Positions 1 through 5,197 of a DNA stretch of 5,197 bases are shown piece after piece. This DNA is from an uncultured Clostridia bacterium (GTDB lineage: Bacteria; Bacillota; Clostridia; Oscillospirales; Acutalibacteraceae): positions 1 through 5,197 of the forward strand of contig CALGCE010000149.1 of assembly GCA_937884625.1 (NCBI GenBank). The letters run 5' to 3'. The notes below the pieces were generated by a model. That model saw only the letters and a list, made by a program, of their open reading frames with translations. It was not told the DNA's origin and did no database searches. Position numbers and translations under genes: made by a program. The first letter of the stretch is position 1. Each line of letters begins with the position of its first letter.

Positions 1-1
1 A

Positions 2-586
2 GAAAACAAAGAAAACAAGGCGGACGGTAATAGGAGTACCGTAAAGGTAGATTTTGACGGGGAGACAAAAGAATTTACCCAAAGCGAGGCATCGTTACTT
101 GCATCTAAGGGTATAAGGTACGATATGATATGCGAAGACTTTGAGCGTATAAAACAGATAGCCCAGAATAGAGGTTGTGACGTAGCAGGACTTATATCAA
201 GTCTTGAAAACGAGCAGGAGAACCTACGCAAAGAGGAACTTCTTAAAAAATGTTCCGGTGACACGGCACTTGTAGAGCATATTTTAGAACTTGAAAAATC
301 GGGTAACGATACCGATTTAAGGTTTGACGAACTGAAAGAACAGTTCCCCGATATTAAGGATATATCGCAACTTCCCAAAGAGGTAACCGCCGCCGCAAAC
401 GAGAGGGGAACCGCAGTGTTAGATGAATATTTGCGGTACCTTCGCAAAATGGAACTTGCAAGAGAAGAAGCCGATTTAAGCAGTACACTTGCAGAAAACT
501 CGGCTGTCGGTTCTCAGGCAGATTCACAGATGTCGGGGTATGACCCGACAAAAACAGAATTTATAAAAGGTATTTGGGGTAAATAG
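2..586 (+). CDS. Phage scaffolding-type protein, 5' end outside window
   Basis: Probable capsid assembly scaffold, the internal protein that guides coat subunits into a procapsid and then leaves or is degraded. The frame is open to the left edge, so 194 residues of a longer protein are visible. Visible residues 14-42 read VKVDFDGETKEFTQSEAS and then LLASKGIRYDM, a pattern I associate with the N-terminal part of scaffold-like proteins in Firmicutes phages. ATG 125 lies inside this conserved-looking stretch and has only a weak AAGG in front of it, so it is probably an internal Met. The middle (about residues 45-85) is charged and helix-prone, likely coiled coil (ISSLENEQENLRKEELLKK). The acidic body ends in a short basic tail (TEFIKGIWGK), which may be the coat-binding end. 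The gene stops with TAG 27 bases before the coat ATG. Position directly before the coat gene supports the role; sequence alone gives a family resemblance, not proof. Confidence 0.8.
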   Translation, partial: ENKENKADGNRSTVKVDFDGETKEFTQSEASLLASKGIRYDMICEDFERIKQIAQNRGCDVAGLISSLENEQENLRKEELLKKCSGDTALVEHILELEKSGNDTDLRFDELKEQFPDIKDISQLPKEVTAAANERGTAVLDEYLRYLRKMELAREEADLSSTLAENSAVGSQADSQMSGYDPTKTEFIKGIWGK

Positions 587-598
587 CCTCAAAAATTT

Positions 599-606
599 AA
601 GGAGAG
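599..606 (+). promoter_or_regulatory. Ribosome binding site of the capsid gene
   Basis: AAGGAGAG lies 7-9 bases before ATG 614, in an A-rich, probably unstructured leader. It is a near-perfect Shine-Dalgarno site, as expected for the most abundant virion protein, and it fixes the start of the capsid gene. Confidence 0.85.
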
Positions 607-613
607 AAAAATT

Positions 614-1792
614 ATGCCTATTAATTCATTGGAAAACGCAGCAAAATATTCGGACGAACTCGACAAGGTATTTGAACAAAAGAGCGTAACCGGATTTTTT
701 GCAGACAACACACTTGCAACTAAATTTGTAGGTGCAAAAACAGTAATAATTCCCGATATTGATTTTCAGGGACTTGCCGACTATGACAGGGACACCGGAT
801 TTTCAAGAGGTGCCATAACCGTAAGCAATACTTCCTACACAATGGCTATGGACAGAGCACGTTCACTTCAAATTGACAGAGAAGATATGGACGAAACGGG
901 AATTGCAAATCTTGCAGGTAAAATTTTGGGCGAATATGTCCGCACAAAGGTAGTACCCGAATGCGATGCATACGTCCTTTCAAAACTTGCAGGTCTTGCC
1001 GCTACACGTTCAAATCTTATTAACGGCAACGTAGCAAAACCGTACGAGGCTTTGTGCGACCTTATTACAGAGGTACAGAACAAGGTCGGTTATGATGAAG
1101 AACTTGTTGCATTCGTAGACAGTGCTATGTATGCAACACTTCAAAACTCTAACGAAATTTCCCGTATGATTACCGTATCCGACTTTAAGCAGGGCGAAAT
1201 AACCCTTAAAGTAAAGTCGATTAACGGTGTTGCAATCATACCCGTCGTATCAGAGCGTATGAAGACAAGTTATACATTTAACAACACCACCGCAGGCGGT
1301 TTCACACCGGGGGCGAACGCAAGGGAAGTATATATGCTTGTTTGTCCGAAAAGCGGTGCACATCTTGTTAAGAAGACCGAGCAGATGAGAATTTTCACAC
1401 CCGAACAGAACATCGACGCAGATGCTTATAAGTTCGATTACCGTATCTACTACGACGTATTCGTTGAAAAGAGCGGTCTTGACAGTGTTTGGGCTTGGAT
1501 TTCTCCGGTAGTTACCATTTCGTCACAGCCGTCTAATAAGTCGGTAACCGCCGGAAGCATAAGCGGTTCGCTTTCGGTAACTGCAACATGTTCAGGTTCA
1601 ACACTTACATACCAGTGGTATTCCTGTGAGGATGCAAACGGTACGGGTGCAGTTAAGATTGCAGGTGCAACATCTGCTTCTATGACCATTCCTACCGACC
1701 TTACCGCCGGTACTTACTACTACTTCGTCAAGATAATAATTGACGGTATGGCAAGTACAAACTCAACCGTTGCAAAGGTTACGGTAAGTTAA
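614..1792 (+). CDS. Major capsid protein (HK97-fold type) with C-terminal Ig-like domain
   Basis: Coat protein of the icosahedral head, 392 residues. Residues 1-35 form an N-terminal arm. Residues about 50-75 (IDFQGLADYDRDTGFSRG) fit the extended E-loop. Residues 76-115 carry the pattern MAMDRARSLQIDREDMDET and then an EYVRTKVVPECDAY segment, which matches the spine-helix region of many Firmicutes phage coat proteins (D-R-A..., I-D-R-x-D-x-x-E-T, V-x-P-E-x-D). The coat part ends near residue 298 (SVWAWISP). Residues 299-392 are an added Ig-like domain, listed separately. The coat part of about 298 residues is normal for the family. No capsid protease domain is visible in the gene, and no protease gene lies between scaffold and coat; one could lie upstream of the window. 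Start is fixed by the strong AAGGAG site. The gene ends with TAA, followed by a 76-base gap holding a hairpin. The capsid call is firm; the exact coat subfamily is not assigned. Confidence 0.93.
   Translation: MPINSLENAAKYSDELDKVFEQKSVTGFFADNTLATKFVGAKTVIIPDIDFQGLADYDRDTGFSRGAITVSNTSYTMAMDRARSLQIDREDMDETGIANLAGKILGEYVRTKVVPECDAYVLSKLAGLAATRSNLINGNVAKPYEALCDLITEVQNKVGYDEELVAFVDSAMYATLQNSNEISRMITVSDFKQGEITLKVKSINGVAIIPVVSERMKTSYTFNNTTAGGFTPGANAREVYMLVCPKSGAHLVKKTEQMRIFTPEQNIDADAYKFDYRIYYDVFVEKSGLDSVWAWISPVVTISSQPSNKSVTAGSISGSLSVTATCSGSTLTYQWYSCEDANGTGAVKIAGATSASMTIPTDLTAGTYYYFVKIIIDGMASTNSTVAKVTVS
1508..1789 (+). other. Ig-like surface domain fused to the capsid protein
   Basis: Coat residues 299-392 form an Ig-like beta-sandwich by sequence. 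It opens with VVTISSQPSNKSVTAGS, has a B-strand region LSVTATCSG, the core tryptophan in LTYQWY (Trp335), and a DLTAGTYYYFV segment (362-372) that matches the tyrosine-corner motif of the F strand. It ends with a last strand STVAKVTVS. The two cysteines (326 and 338) are not in the canonical B/F positions, and the F-strand cysteine site is aromatic, so the usual core disulfide is absent, as in many bacterial and phage Ig-like domains. Such domains project from phage capsids (for example T4 Hoc) and have been linked to binding of mucin glycans. The role here is inferred. The join to the coat part is continuous, with no frameshift. Confidence 0.85.
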
Positions 1793-1819
1793 AATTAAAT
1801 CAATACTTTAATTTATTGT

Positions 1820-1850
1820 CAAAGCGGCGGCGTTTTTCGCCGCCGCTTTG
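1820..1850 (+). terminator. Perfect 13-bp hairpin between capsid and portal genes; weak terminator or attenuator
   Basis: CAAAGCGGCGGCG (1820-1832), loop TTTTT (1833-1837), then CGCCGCCGCTTTG (1838-1850): a perfect inverted repeat with a solid nine-bp G/C core, in an otherwise AT-rich gap. The 3' side has only TTT before GCTAACGG, so it lacks the long U-tract of a classic intrinsic terminator. The SD of the portal gene starts 6 bases after the stem. It could partly terminate transcription, protect the 3' end of the capsid message, or limit portal translation. Each would favour coat over portal, which is needed in about a dozen copies against hundreds of coat. The structure is seen; its function is inferred. 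Confidence 0.6.
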
Positions 1851-1855
1851 CTAAC

Positions 1856-1861
1856 GGAGGG
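1856..1861 (+). promoter_or_regulatory. Ribosome binding site that fixes the portal start
   Basis: GGAGGG sits 7 bases before ATG 1869. The in-frame TTG at 1848 lies upstream of this site and inside the right arm of the hairpin, so it has no usable SD of its own. ATG 1869 is therefore the better start. Confidence 0.85.
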
Positions 1862-1868
1862 AAAATTT

Positions 1869-3500
1869 ATGAATTTAGAACCTAAAAGTATTTATAAAGA
1901 GTATACCGACGCCGTAAGCATTAAAAGTTCGATAGGTACAAGGGGTATATACGAGCAAAGCCGTATTAATGAGCGATTTTACATAGGCGACCAATGGTAC
2001 GGTGCAAAGTGCGGTAATGACCGTCCGCTTGTAAGACACAATATAATAAAGCGTATAGGCGATTATAAAATGTCACAGATACTTGCAAACGACCTTACCG
2101 TTAAATACAGTGCCGACGGTATCCCCGACACCGAACAGACTTCAAAAAAAGTAACGGGAACAAAAAAGAAAATATCAGGCAATCCCGACTTTCGTTTTAA
2201 AAATGCGGTAGACTGTAATGAAATAAATACCGTAATGTCCGCCCTTTCGGATTACAGAAAGGTAACCGCAAGTCGTGTAAACTTTTCGCAACTTTGTGAA
2301 AAGGCATTAAAGAAAGCCTATGTCAGCGGAAGTTCGGTAATTTACACCTATTGGGACGGCGAGATTAACACAGGTCTTTATACAGGCGGTAATAAGGGTA
2401 GGCAGATAAAGGGCGATATTAACTGCGAAGTCCTTGATATAGAAAATGTCTATTTCGGCGACCCGTCACTCGAAGACGTGCAAACACAGCCATTTATAAT
2501 CATTACAAGTCTAAAATCGGCAGATGCGGTAAAACGTGAGGCGCAGCGGTTCGGTGCAGACGAATACGAACTGTCGCTTATAGGCGACGGCGACGAAAAC
2601 GGAAAAGTATTAGTTCTTACCAAACTTTATAAAGAATATAAAATAAATGGTGAGTATACCGTAAAATGTCTTAAAACCACCGAGAATGCCTTTGTGAGAA
2701 AACCGTATGATACAAGGCTTCGAATGTATCCGTTGGCACTTTTCAGTTGGGACGAACGTTCACACAGAATTTACGGCGACAGTGAGATAACCTATCTTAT
2801 ACCAAACCAGATTGCAATAAACAGAATGATAACCGCAAGTGTTTGGGCGTCTATGACTATGGGAATGCCGTTAATGGTAGTAAACGGCGATACCGTAGCA
2901 GACGATATTACAAACGACCCCGGACAGATAATAAAAATTTTCGGCTCAAACGAAGACGTGGCAGGTGGGGTAAAATATGTAACACCTCCCGATTTTTGCA
3001 ACGGGATAAACCAGAATATAAACGGTCTTATAGAAAATACGCTTGAACAGAGCGGAGCCAGTGAAGCAGCTCTTGGAGATGCGGCACCCAACAATGCGGC
3101 GGCAATCAATGCACTTCAAACGGCGGCGTTTTTACCCATGACGCTTATTAAAAAACGCTTCTACGGATTTATATGTGAAATATCACGTATTTGGGCAGAT
3201 TTCTGGATAACTCAGTACGGCGACCGCAAAATAAAAATAGAGGACGAAAACGGTGTGTGGTATCTGCCGTTTGATGCAAGCAGATATGCAAATTTGTATC
3301 TTACGGTTACGGTAGATGTAAGTGCCAATACGGCGTCTTCCAATCCTCAAACAATCGAGACGCTTATGGGATTATACGAAAAGGGAATAATAAATAAACG
3401 TCAGTTACTTAAACGAATGCCCGACGGTACGGTGCCTGACATACACGGACTTCTTACGGAACTTAATGAGGAGGTTGAAGATGCAAATGACGGGATATGA
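1869..3500 (+). CDS. Phage portal protein
   Basis: Portal subunit, 543 residues. In this family twelve copies form the ring at one capsid vertex through which the terminase pumps DNA and to which the connector binds. Residues 34-60 (NERFYIGDQWYG, then RPLVRHNII) match the N-terminal block common in Firmicutes phage portals. Residues 292-320 (FSWDERSHRIYGDSEI, YLIPNQIAINRM) match the conserved core segment with the G-x-S-E-I and I-P-N-Q-x-x-I-N elements. Residues 395-420 (SGASEAALGDAAPNNAAAIN, then ALQTAA) match the Gly/Ala/Asn-rich segment before the long helix and tunnel-loop region. The C-terminus (LMGLYEKGIINKRQLLKRMP, then DG) has the short helical pattern typical of portal ends. Length is normal and no protease or other fusion is seen. 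The portal lies after the coat gene, which is not the usual order. Its last 20 bases overlap the adaptor gene. Confidence 0.93.
   Translation: MNLEPKSIYKEYTDAVSIKSSIGTRGIYEQSRINERFYIGDQWYGAKCGNDRPLVRHNIIKRIGDYKMSQILANDLTVKYSADGIPDTEQTSKKVTGTKKKISGNPDFRFKNAVDCNEINTVMSALSDYRKVTASRVNFSQLCEKALKKAYVSGSSVIYTYWDGEINTGLYTGGNKGRQIKGDINCEVLDIENVYFGDPSLEDVQTQPFIIITSLKSADAVKREAQRFGADEYELSLIGDGDENGKVLVLTKLYKEYKINGEYTVKCLKTTENAFVRKPYDTRLRMYPLALFSWDERSHRIYGDSEITYLIPNQIAINRMITASVWASMTMGMPLMVVNGDTVADDITNDPGQIIKIFGSNEDVAGGVKYVTPPDFCNGINQNINGLIENTLEQSGASEAALGDAAPNNAAAINALQTAAFLPMTLIKKRFYGFICEISRIWADFWITQYGDRKIKIEDENGVWYLPFDASRYANLYLTVTVDVSANTASSNPQTIETLMGLYEKGIINKRQLLKRMPDGTVPDIHGLLTELNEEVEDANDGI
3468..3474 (+). 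promoter_or_regulatory. Ribosome binding site of the adaptor gene, inside the portal gene
   Basis: GAGGAGG lies 6 bases before ATG 3481 and within the last codons of the portal gene. It decides the start: ATG 3466 overlaps the upstream edge of the site and cannot use it, while ATG 3487 is 12 bases away, longer than ideal. Confidence 0.8.
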
Positions 3501-3837
3501 TATTTATAAAAAAACGATGATGCTCCTCGGTTATACCGACGATAAGGGTGAACCGCAGGATAACGGCAGAATACACTCCCGTACGCTTGACGCAATAAAC
3601 CAAATAGGAGCAGACCTTTGCGGTATGGAGCCGATAGCGGGTTTATATGCGAATGTGGATATTCCTCAAAAGGCTTTGGAGGCAATGCCGTACGGTGTCG
3701 GAATGCTGTTGTCATTTGGTGACGGAAATACCGAAAAAAACAGTGTTTTCAGCGATATATACAACGCAAAGAGGGCAACGGCAAAGGCATCCTCTTGCTC
3801 TGTAAAGGATGTTATCCCAAGGTCAGGGGAGGTGTAG
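3481..3837 (+). CDS. Head-tail connector / adaptor protein
   Basis: Small protein of 118 residues, likely the adaptor ring that binds the portal after DNA packaging and joins head to tail. It is mostly helix-prone: residues 6-18 (YDIYKKTMMLLGY), 31-50 (IHSRTLDAINQIGADLCGME) and 60-103. The stretch 69-98 (MPYGVGMLLSFGDGNTEK, then F..IYNAKR) resembles a segment I recognise in small connector-type proteins of Firmicutes phages, with the ending Y-N-x-K-R. The gene starts within the portal gene (20-base overlap) and stops 3 bases before the next ATG, so the portal, adaptor and hub genes are probably translationally coupled. Position between portal and a propeller-like hub matches gp4 of P22 or gp11 of T7, but I see no direct sequence match to those. 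It could also be a siphophage-type connector. ATG 3487 remains a possible alternative start. Confidence 0.72.
   Translation: MQMTGYDIYKKTMMLLGYTDDKGEPQDNGRIHSRTLDAINQIGADLCGMEPIAGLYANVDIPQKALEAMPYGVGMLLSFGDGNTEKNSVFSDIYNAKRATAKASSCSVKDVIPRSGEV
3826..3832 (+). promoter_or_regulatory. Ribosome binding site of the tail hub/nozzle gene
   Basis: GGGGAGG lies 8 bases before ATG 3841 and overlaps the last codons of the adaptor gene. It supports ATG 3841 as the start of an independent gene and suggests coupling to termination of the adaptor. Confidence 0.8.
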
Positions 3838-3840
3838 CGT

Positions 3841-5197
3841 ATGAAATATGCGTCACTTAAAGTCAAGAAAAGTGAGCAGTATAAAATACCTGCCCTTGAC
3901 GGGGGAATAGACACTTCAAAATATGATGGGTTAATACCCGACAACTGTTTTTGTGACTGCAAAAATATATGGAATAAGAAGGGCACTTTAACAAACCGAC
4001 CGGCAATTCTGCCCAACAGTGACAGTGTGGTTGATTTGCTGTATAGTGGATACGGAGATTTTATTAAAGGACTTACCCTTACCGACACACTTGTTTATAT
4101 TGACGGAGAACCTAAAAAAATAGGTTATTGTGTTGAGGGCGACAATGTGTCATACAATATATTCAGACCGTATCTTGCAGACAGCAACGGTAATTTAACC
4201 GAAATGGGCAACATAGAATTTCACAGGGTAACACAGGATTTATACAACAGATTTGAAAGTGTATTTTTTATGGTGGCAAATGCCACGGTAGGCAGCGGAA
4301 TATATGCCTTTATTACACGCCGTAATGAGGATGTATATCCTAATGAATATCTTTACAGTATATACGAGGCATCATCCGATTTAAGCAGTTGGCAAAGACT
4401 TTACAATGATGATTTTTATGTACCGACCGTTTTTATGAACGGCAGAGGAAACAATTTTGATTATCAAATCGAAGCCACTAATGCCTATTTGGAAGAACCG
4501 GTGGAACTTGAACCGTTTAATATGCTTACCGGTCGTTTTAAAGCCTACTTTTCAAGTGACGGTTATTCTACAACTTTTGAACTTCCCTTTGGCGAACTTG
4601 ATACGCAAGGTGTTATGTGCAGAGTATATACAACCTCGCAGACATATACCGATTTTATAGTTGATGTTACTACCGACAGTGCGATGGGATATATATTAGG
4701 TTATTATGTAAAGTTTAAGATAAACAGAAGCACGGGAACATTTTCATTCTATTTTAACGATGAACTGTTTTCGGTACCCAAGATGGGTTCGTACGGCGGA
4801 AACAATATACAAATAACTACAAGTAAGACGATTGAAAACGGTACGGCAAAGACCATAGGTTCAAAGGGCGTGGTGCTTTACGGCAATAACATTTATCTTT
4901 ACGGTAACAGTATTTGCGGTAACGAAATATACACTTCGTCAATAACAAGACCCCTTTACATACCCGAAAAAAGTATGGTTGCGGTAGGTGAGCCGTCAAG
5001 TTCGGTAAACGCCATGACGGTGGTATGCAATAAACTTGTGGCTTTTAAAGACAGTGAGATATACAGAATAATCCTTACAAAGGGCACCGCTTATGATGTA
5101 AGCGAATTTGCAATGAACATAAATAATACCTTTATGAAAATTGACACCCTTTCTTGCGAGGCGGTGCATTTGCAGGTCGGTTGTGACTGTCCTGATA
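3841..5197 (+). CDS. Probable beta-propeller tail hub/nozzle protein, 3' end outside window
   Basis: Reading from ATG 3841 gives 452 codons without a stop up to the right edge, so the gene is real but cut. Residues 19-54 (LDGGIDTSKYDGLIPDN, then KNIWNKKGTLTNRP) match the opening of phage propeller proteins: a 'GG-x-D' start, a list-of-positions segment and a 'G-x-L-x-x-R-P' turn. Residues 361-410 (Y.SSITRPLYIPEKSMVAVG, then VNAMTVVCNKLVAFKDSEIY) carry the blade pattern '...V-G-E-P-x-x-x-V-x-A-M...L-V-A-F-K-x-x-x-I-Y-R' typical of such proteins. Residues about 190-345 look like an insertion between blades, including YVPTVFMNGRGNNF and FNMLTGRFKAYFSSDGYSTT, a segment I associate with Firmicutes phage structural proteins. 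The nearest known roles are tail nozzle or stabilisation proteins (P22 gp10, T7 gp12), which close the DNA channel below the adaptor. That would suggest a short-tailed virion. The fold call is moderate; the exact role is inferred from fold and position. Confidence 0.7.
   Translation, partial: MKYASLKVKKSEQYKIPALDGGIDTSKYDGLIPDNCFCDCKNIWNKKGTLTNRPAILPNSDSVVDLLYSGYGDFIKGLTLTDTLVYIDGEPKKIGYCVEGDNVSYNIFRPYLADSNGNLTEMGNIEFHRVTQDLYNRFESVFFMVANATVGSGIYAFITRRNEDVYPNEYLYSIYEASSDLSSWQRLYNDDFYVPTVFMNGRGNNFDYQIEATNAYLEEPVELEPFNMLTGRFKAYFSSDGYSTTFELPFGELDTQGVMCRVYTTSQTYTDFIVDVTTDSAMGYILGYYVKFKINRSTGTFSFYFNDELFSVPKMGSYGGNNIQITTSKTIENGTAKTIGSKGVVLYGNNIYLYGNSICGNEIYTSSITRPLYIPEKSMVAVGEPSSSVNAMTVVCNKLVAFKDSEIYRIILTKGTAYDVSEFAMNINNTFMKIDTLSCEAVHLQVGCDCPD

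Noticed and set aside
125..586. Scaffold gene starting at ATG 125
   Set aside because: The frame is open to the left edge and the conserved-looking N-terminal block lies before and across this ATG; only a weak SD precedes it. The gene most likely starts upstream of the window.
1480..1515. Programmed frameshift at the capsid/Ig-like junction
   Set aside because: The two parts are in one frame and there is no slippery heptamer at the junction.
1848..1868. TTG 1848 as portal start
   Set aside because: It lies in the right arm of the hairpin, upstream of the GGAGGG site, which is well spaced for ATG 1869.
1793..1868. Promoter for the portal gene in the gap
   Set aside because: The region is AT-rich, but I see no -35/-10 pair with proper spacing; TTGTCA at 1816-1821 has no matching -10 and runs into the hairpin.
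2843..3046. Plus-strand open frame in another frame within the portal gene
   Set aside because: Its translation is a basic, repetitive shadow (many Arg/Lys/Tyr) and the portal frame is conserved across it.
3121..3133. Second copy of CGGCGGCGTTTTT, the left arm and loop of the hairpin, within the portal gene
   Set aside because: It encodes portal residues in frame and has no pairing partner nearby; a 13-base match in 5 kb of biased sequence can arise by chance.
3466..3480. ATG 3466 as adaptor start
   Set aside because: It overlaps the upstream edge of the GAGGAGG site, which is well spaced for ATG 3481. I see no other SD before it.
4457..4660. Plus-strand open frame in another frame within the hub gene
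   Set aside because: It lies inside the uninterrupted 452-codon hub frame, which runs off the window end, and has no SD or domain.
354..4999. Minus-strand open frames (e.g. 354-551, 868-1083, 1450-1689, 2792-3109, 3401-3715, 3666-4088, 4817-4999)
   Set aside because: All lie opposite well-supported phage genes, show low-complexity translations without recognisable domains, and have no convincing start signals.

Overview
This window reads as part of the virion-structure operon of a tailed bacteriophage or prophage. All five genes lie on the + strand, are tightly packed, and nearly all start behind a strong GGAGG-type ribosome binding site. The moderately AT-rich composition (about 40% GC by eye), the Shine-Dalgarno sites and the protein families suggest a low-GC Gram-positive host, most plausibly a gut Clostridia-type Firmicute. 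The host is inferred, not shown. TAG, TAA and TGA all end genes and none lies inside a gene, so the standard code is used.

Layout: (1) 2-586, 3' part of a scaffolding-type protein gene whose true start lies upstream of the window; (2) 614-1792, HK97-fold-type major capsid protein with an in-frame C-terminal Ig-like domain; (3) 1793-1868, a 76-base gap with a perfect 13-bp GC-rich hairpin; (4) 1869-3500, portal protein; (5) 3481-3837, small head-tail connector/adaptor that overlaps the portal gene; (6) 3841 to the right edge, a long open gene for a probable beta-propeller tail hub/nozzle protein, cut off by the window end. No gap exceeds 80 bases, and I see no tRNA, CRISPR array, insertion sequence, integrase or attachment site.

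Together the products would build a head and its connector: scaffold and coat assemble the procapsid around the portal ring, the adaptor extends the portal after DNA packaging, and the hub/nozzle protein continues the DNA channel. Scaffold, coat, adaptor and nozzle follow the order seen in short-tailed phages such as T7, but the portal gene sits after the coat gene instead of before the scaffold.

Points worth a second look: the Ig-like domain fused to every coat subunit; the hairpin between coat and portal genes; complete absence of GATC and GGCC (and apparently CGCG) in 5.2 kb; and the two TAG stops, each followed by the next gene in the same frame with no further stop between. I did not find a clear undescribed non-structural system here.
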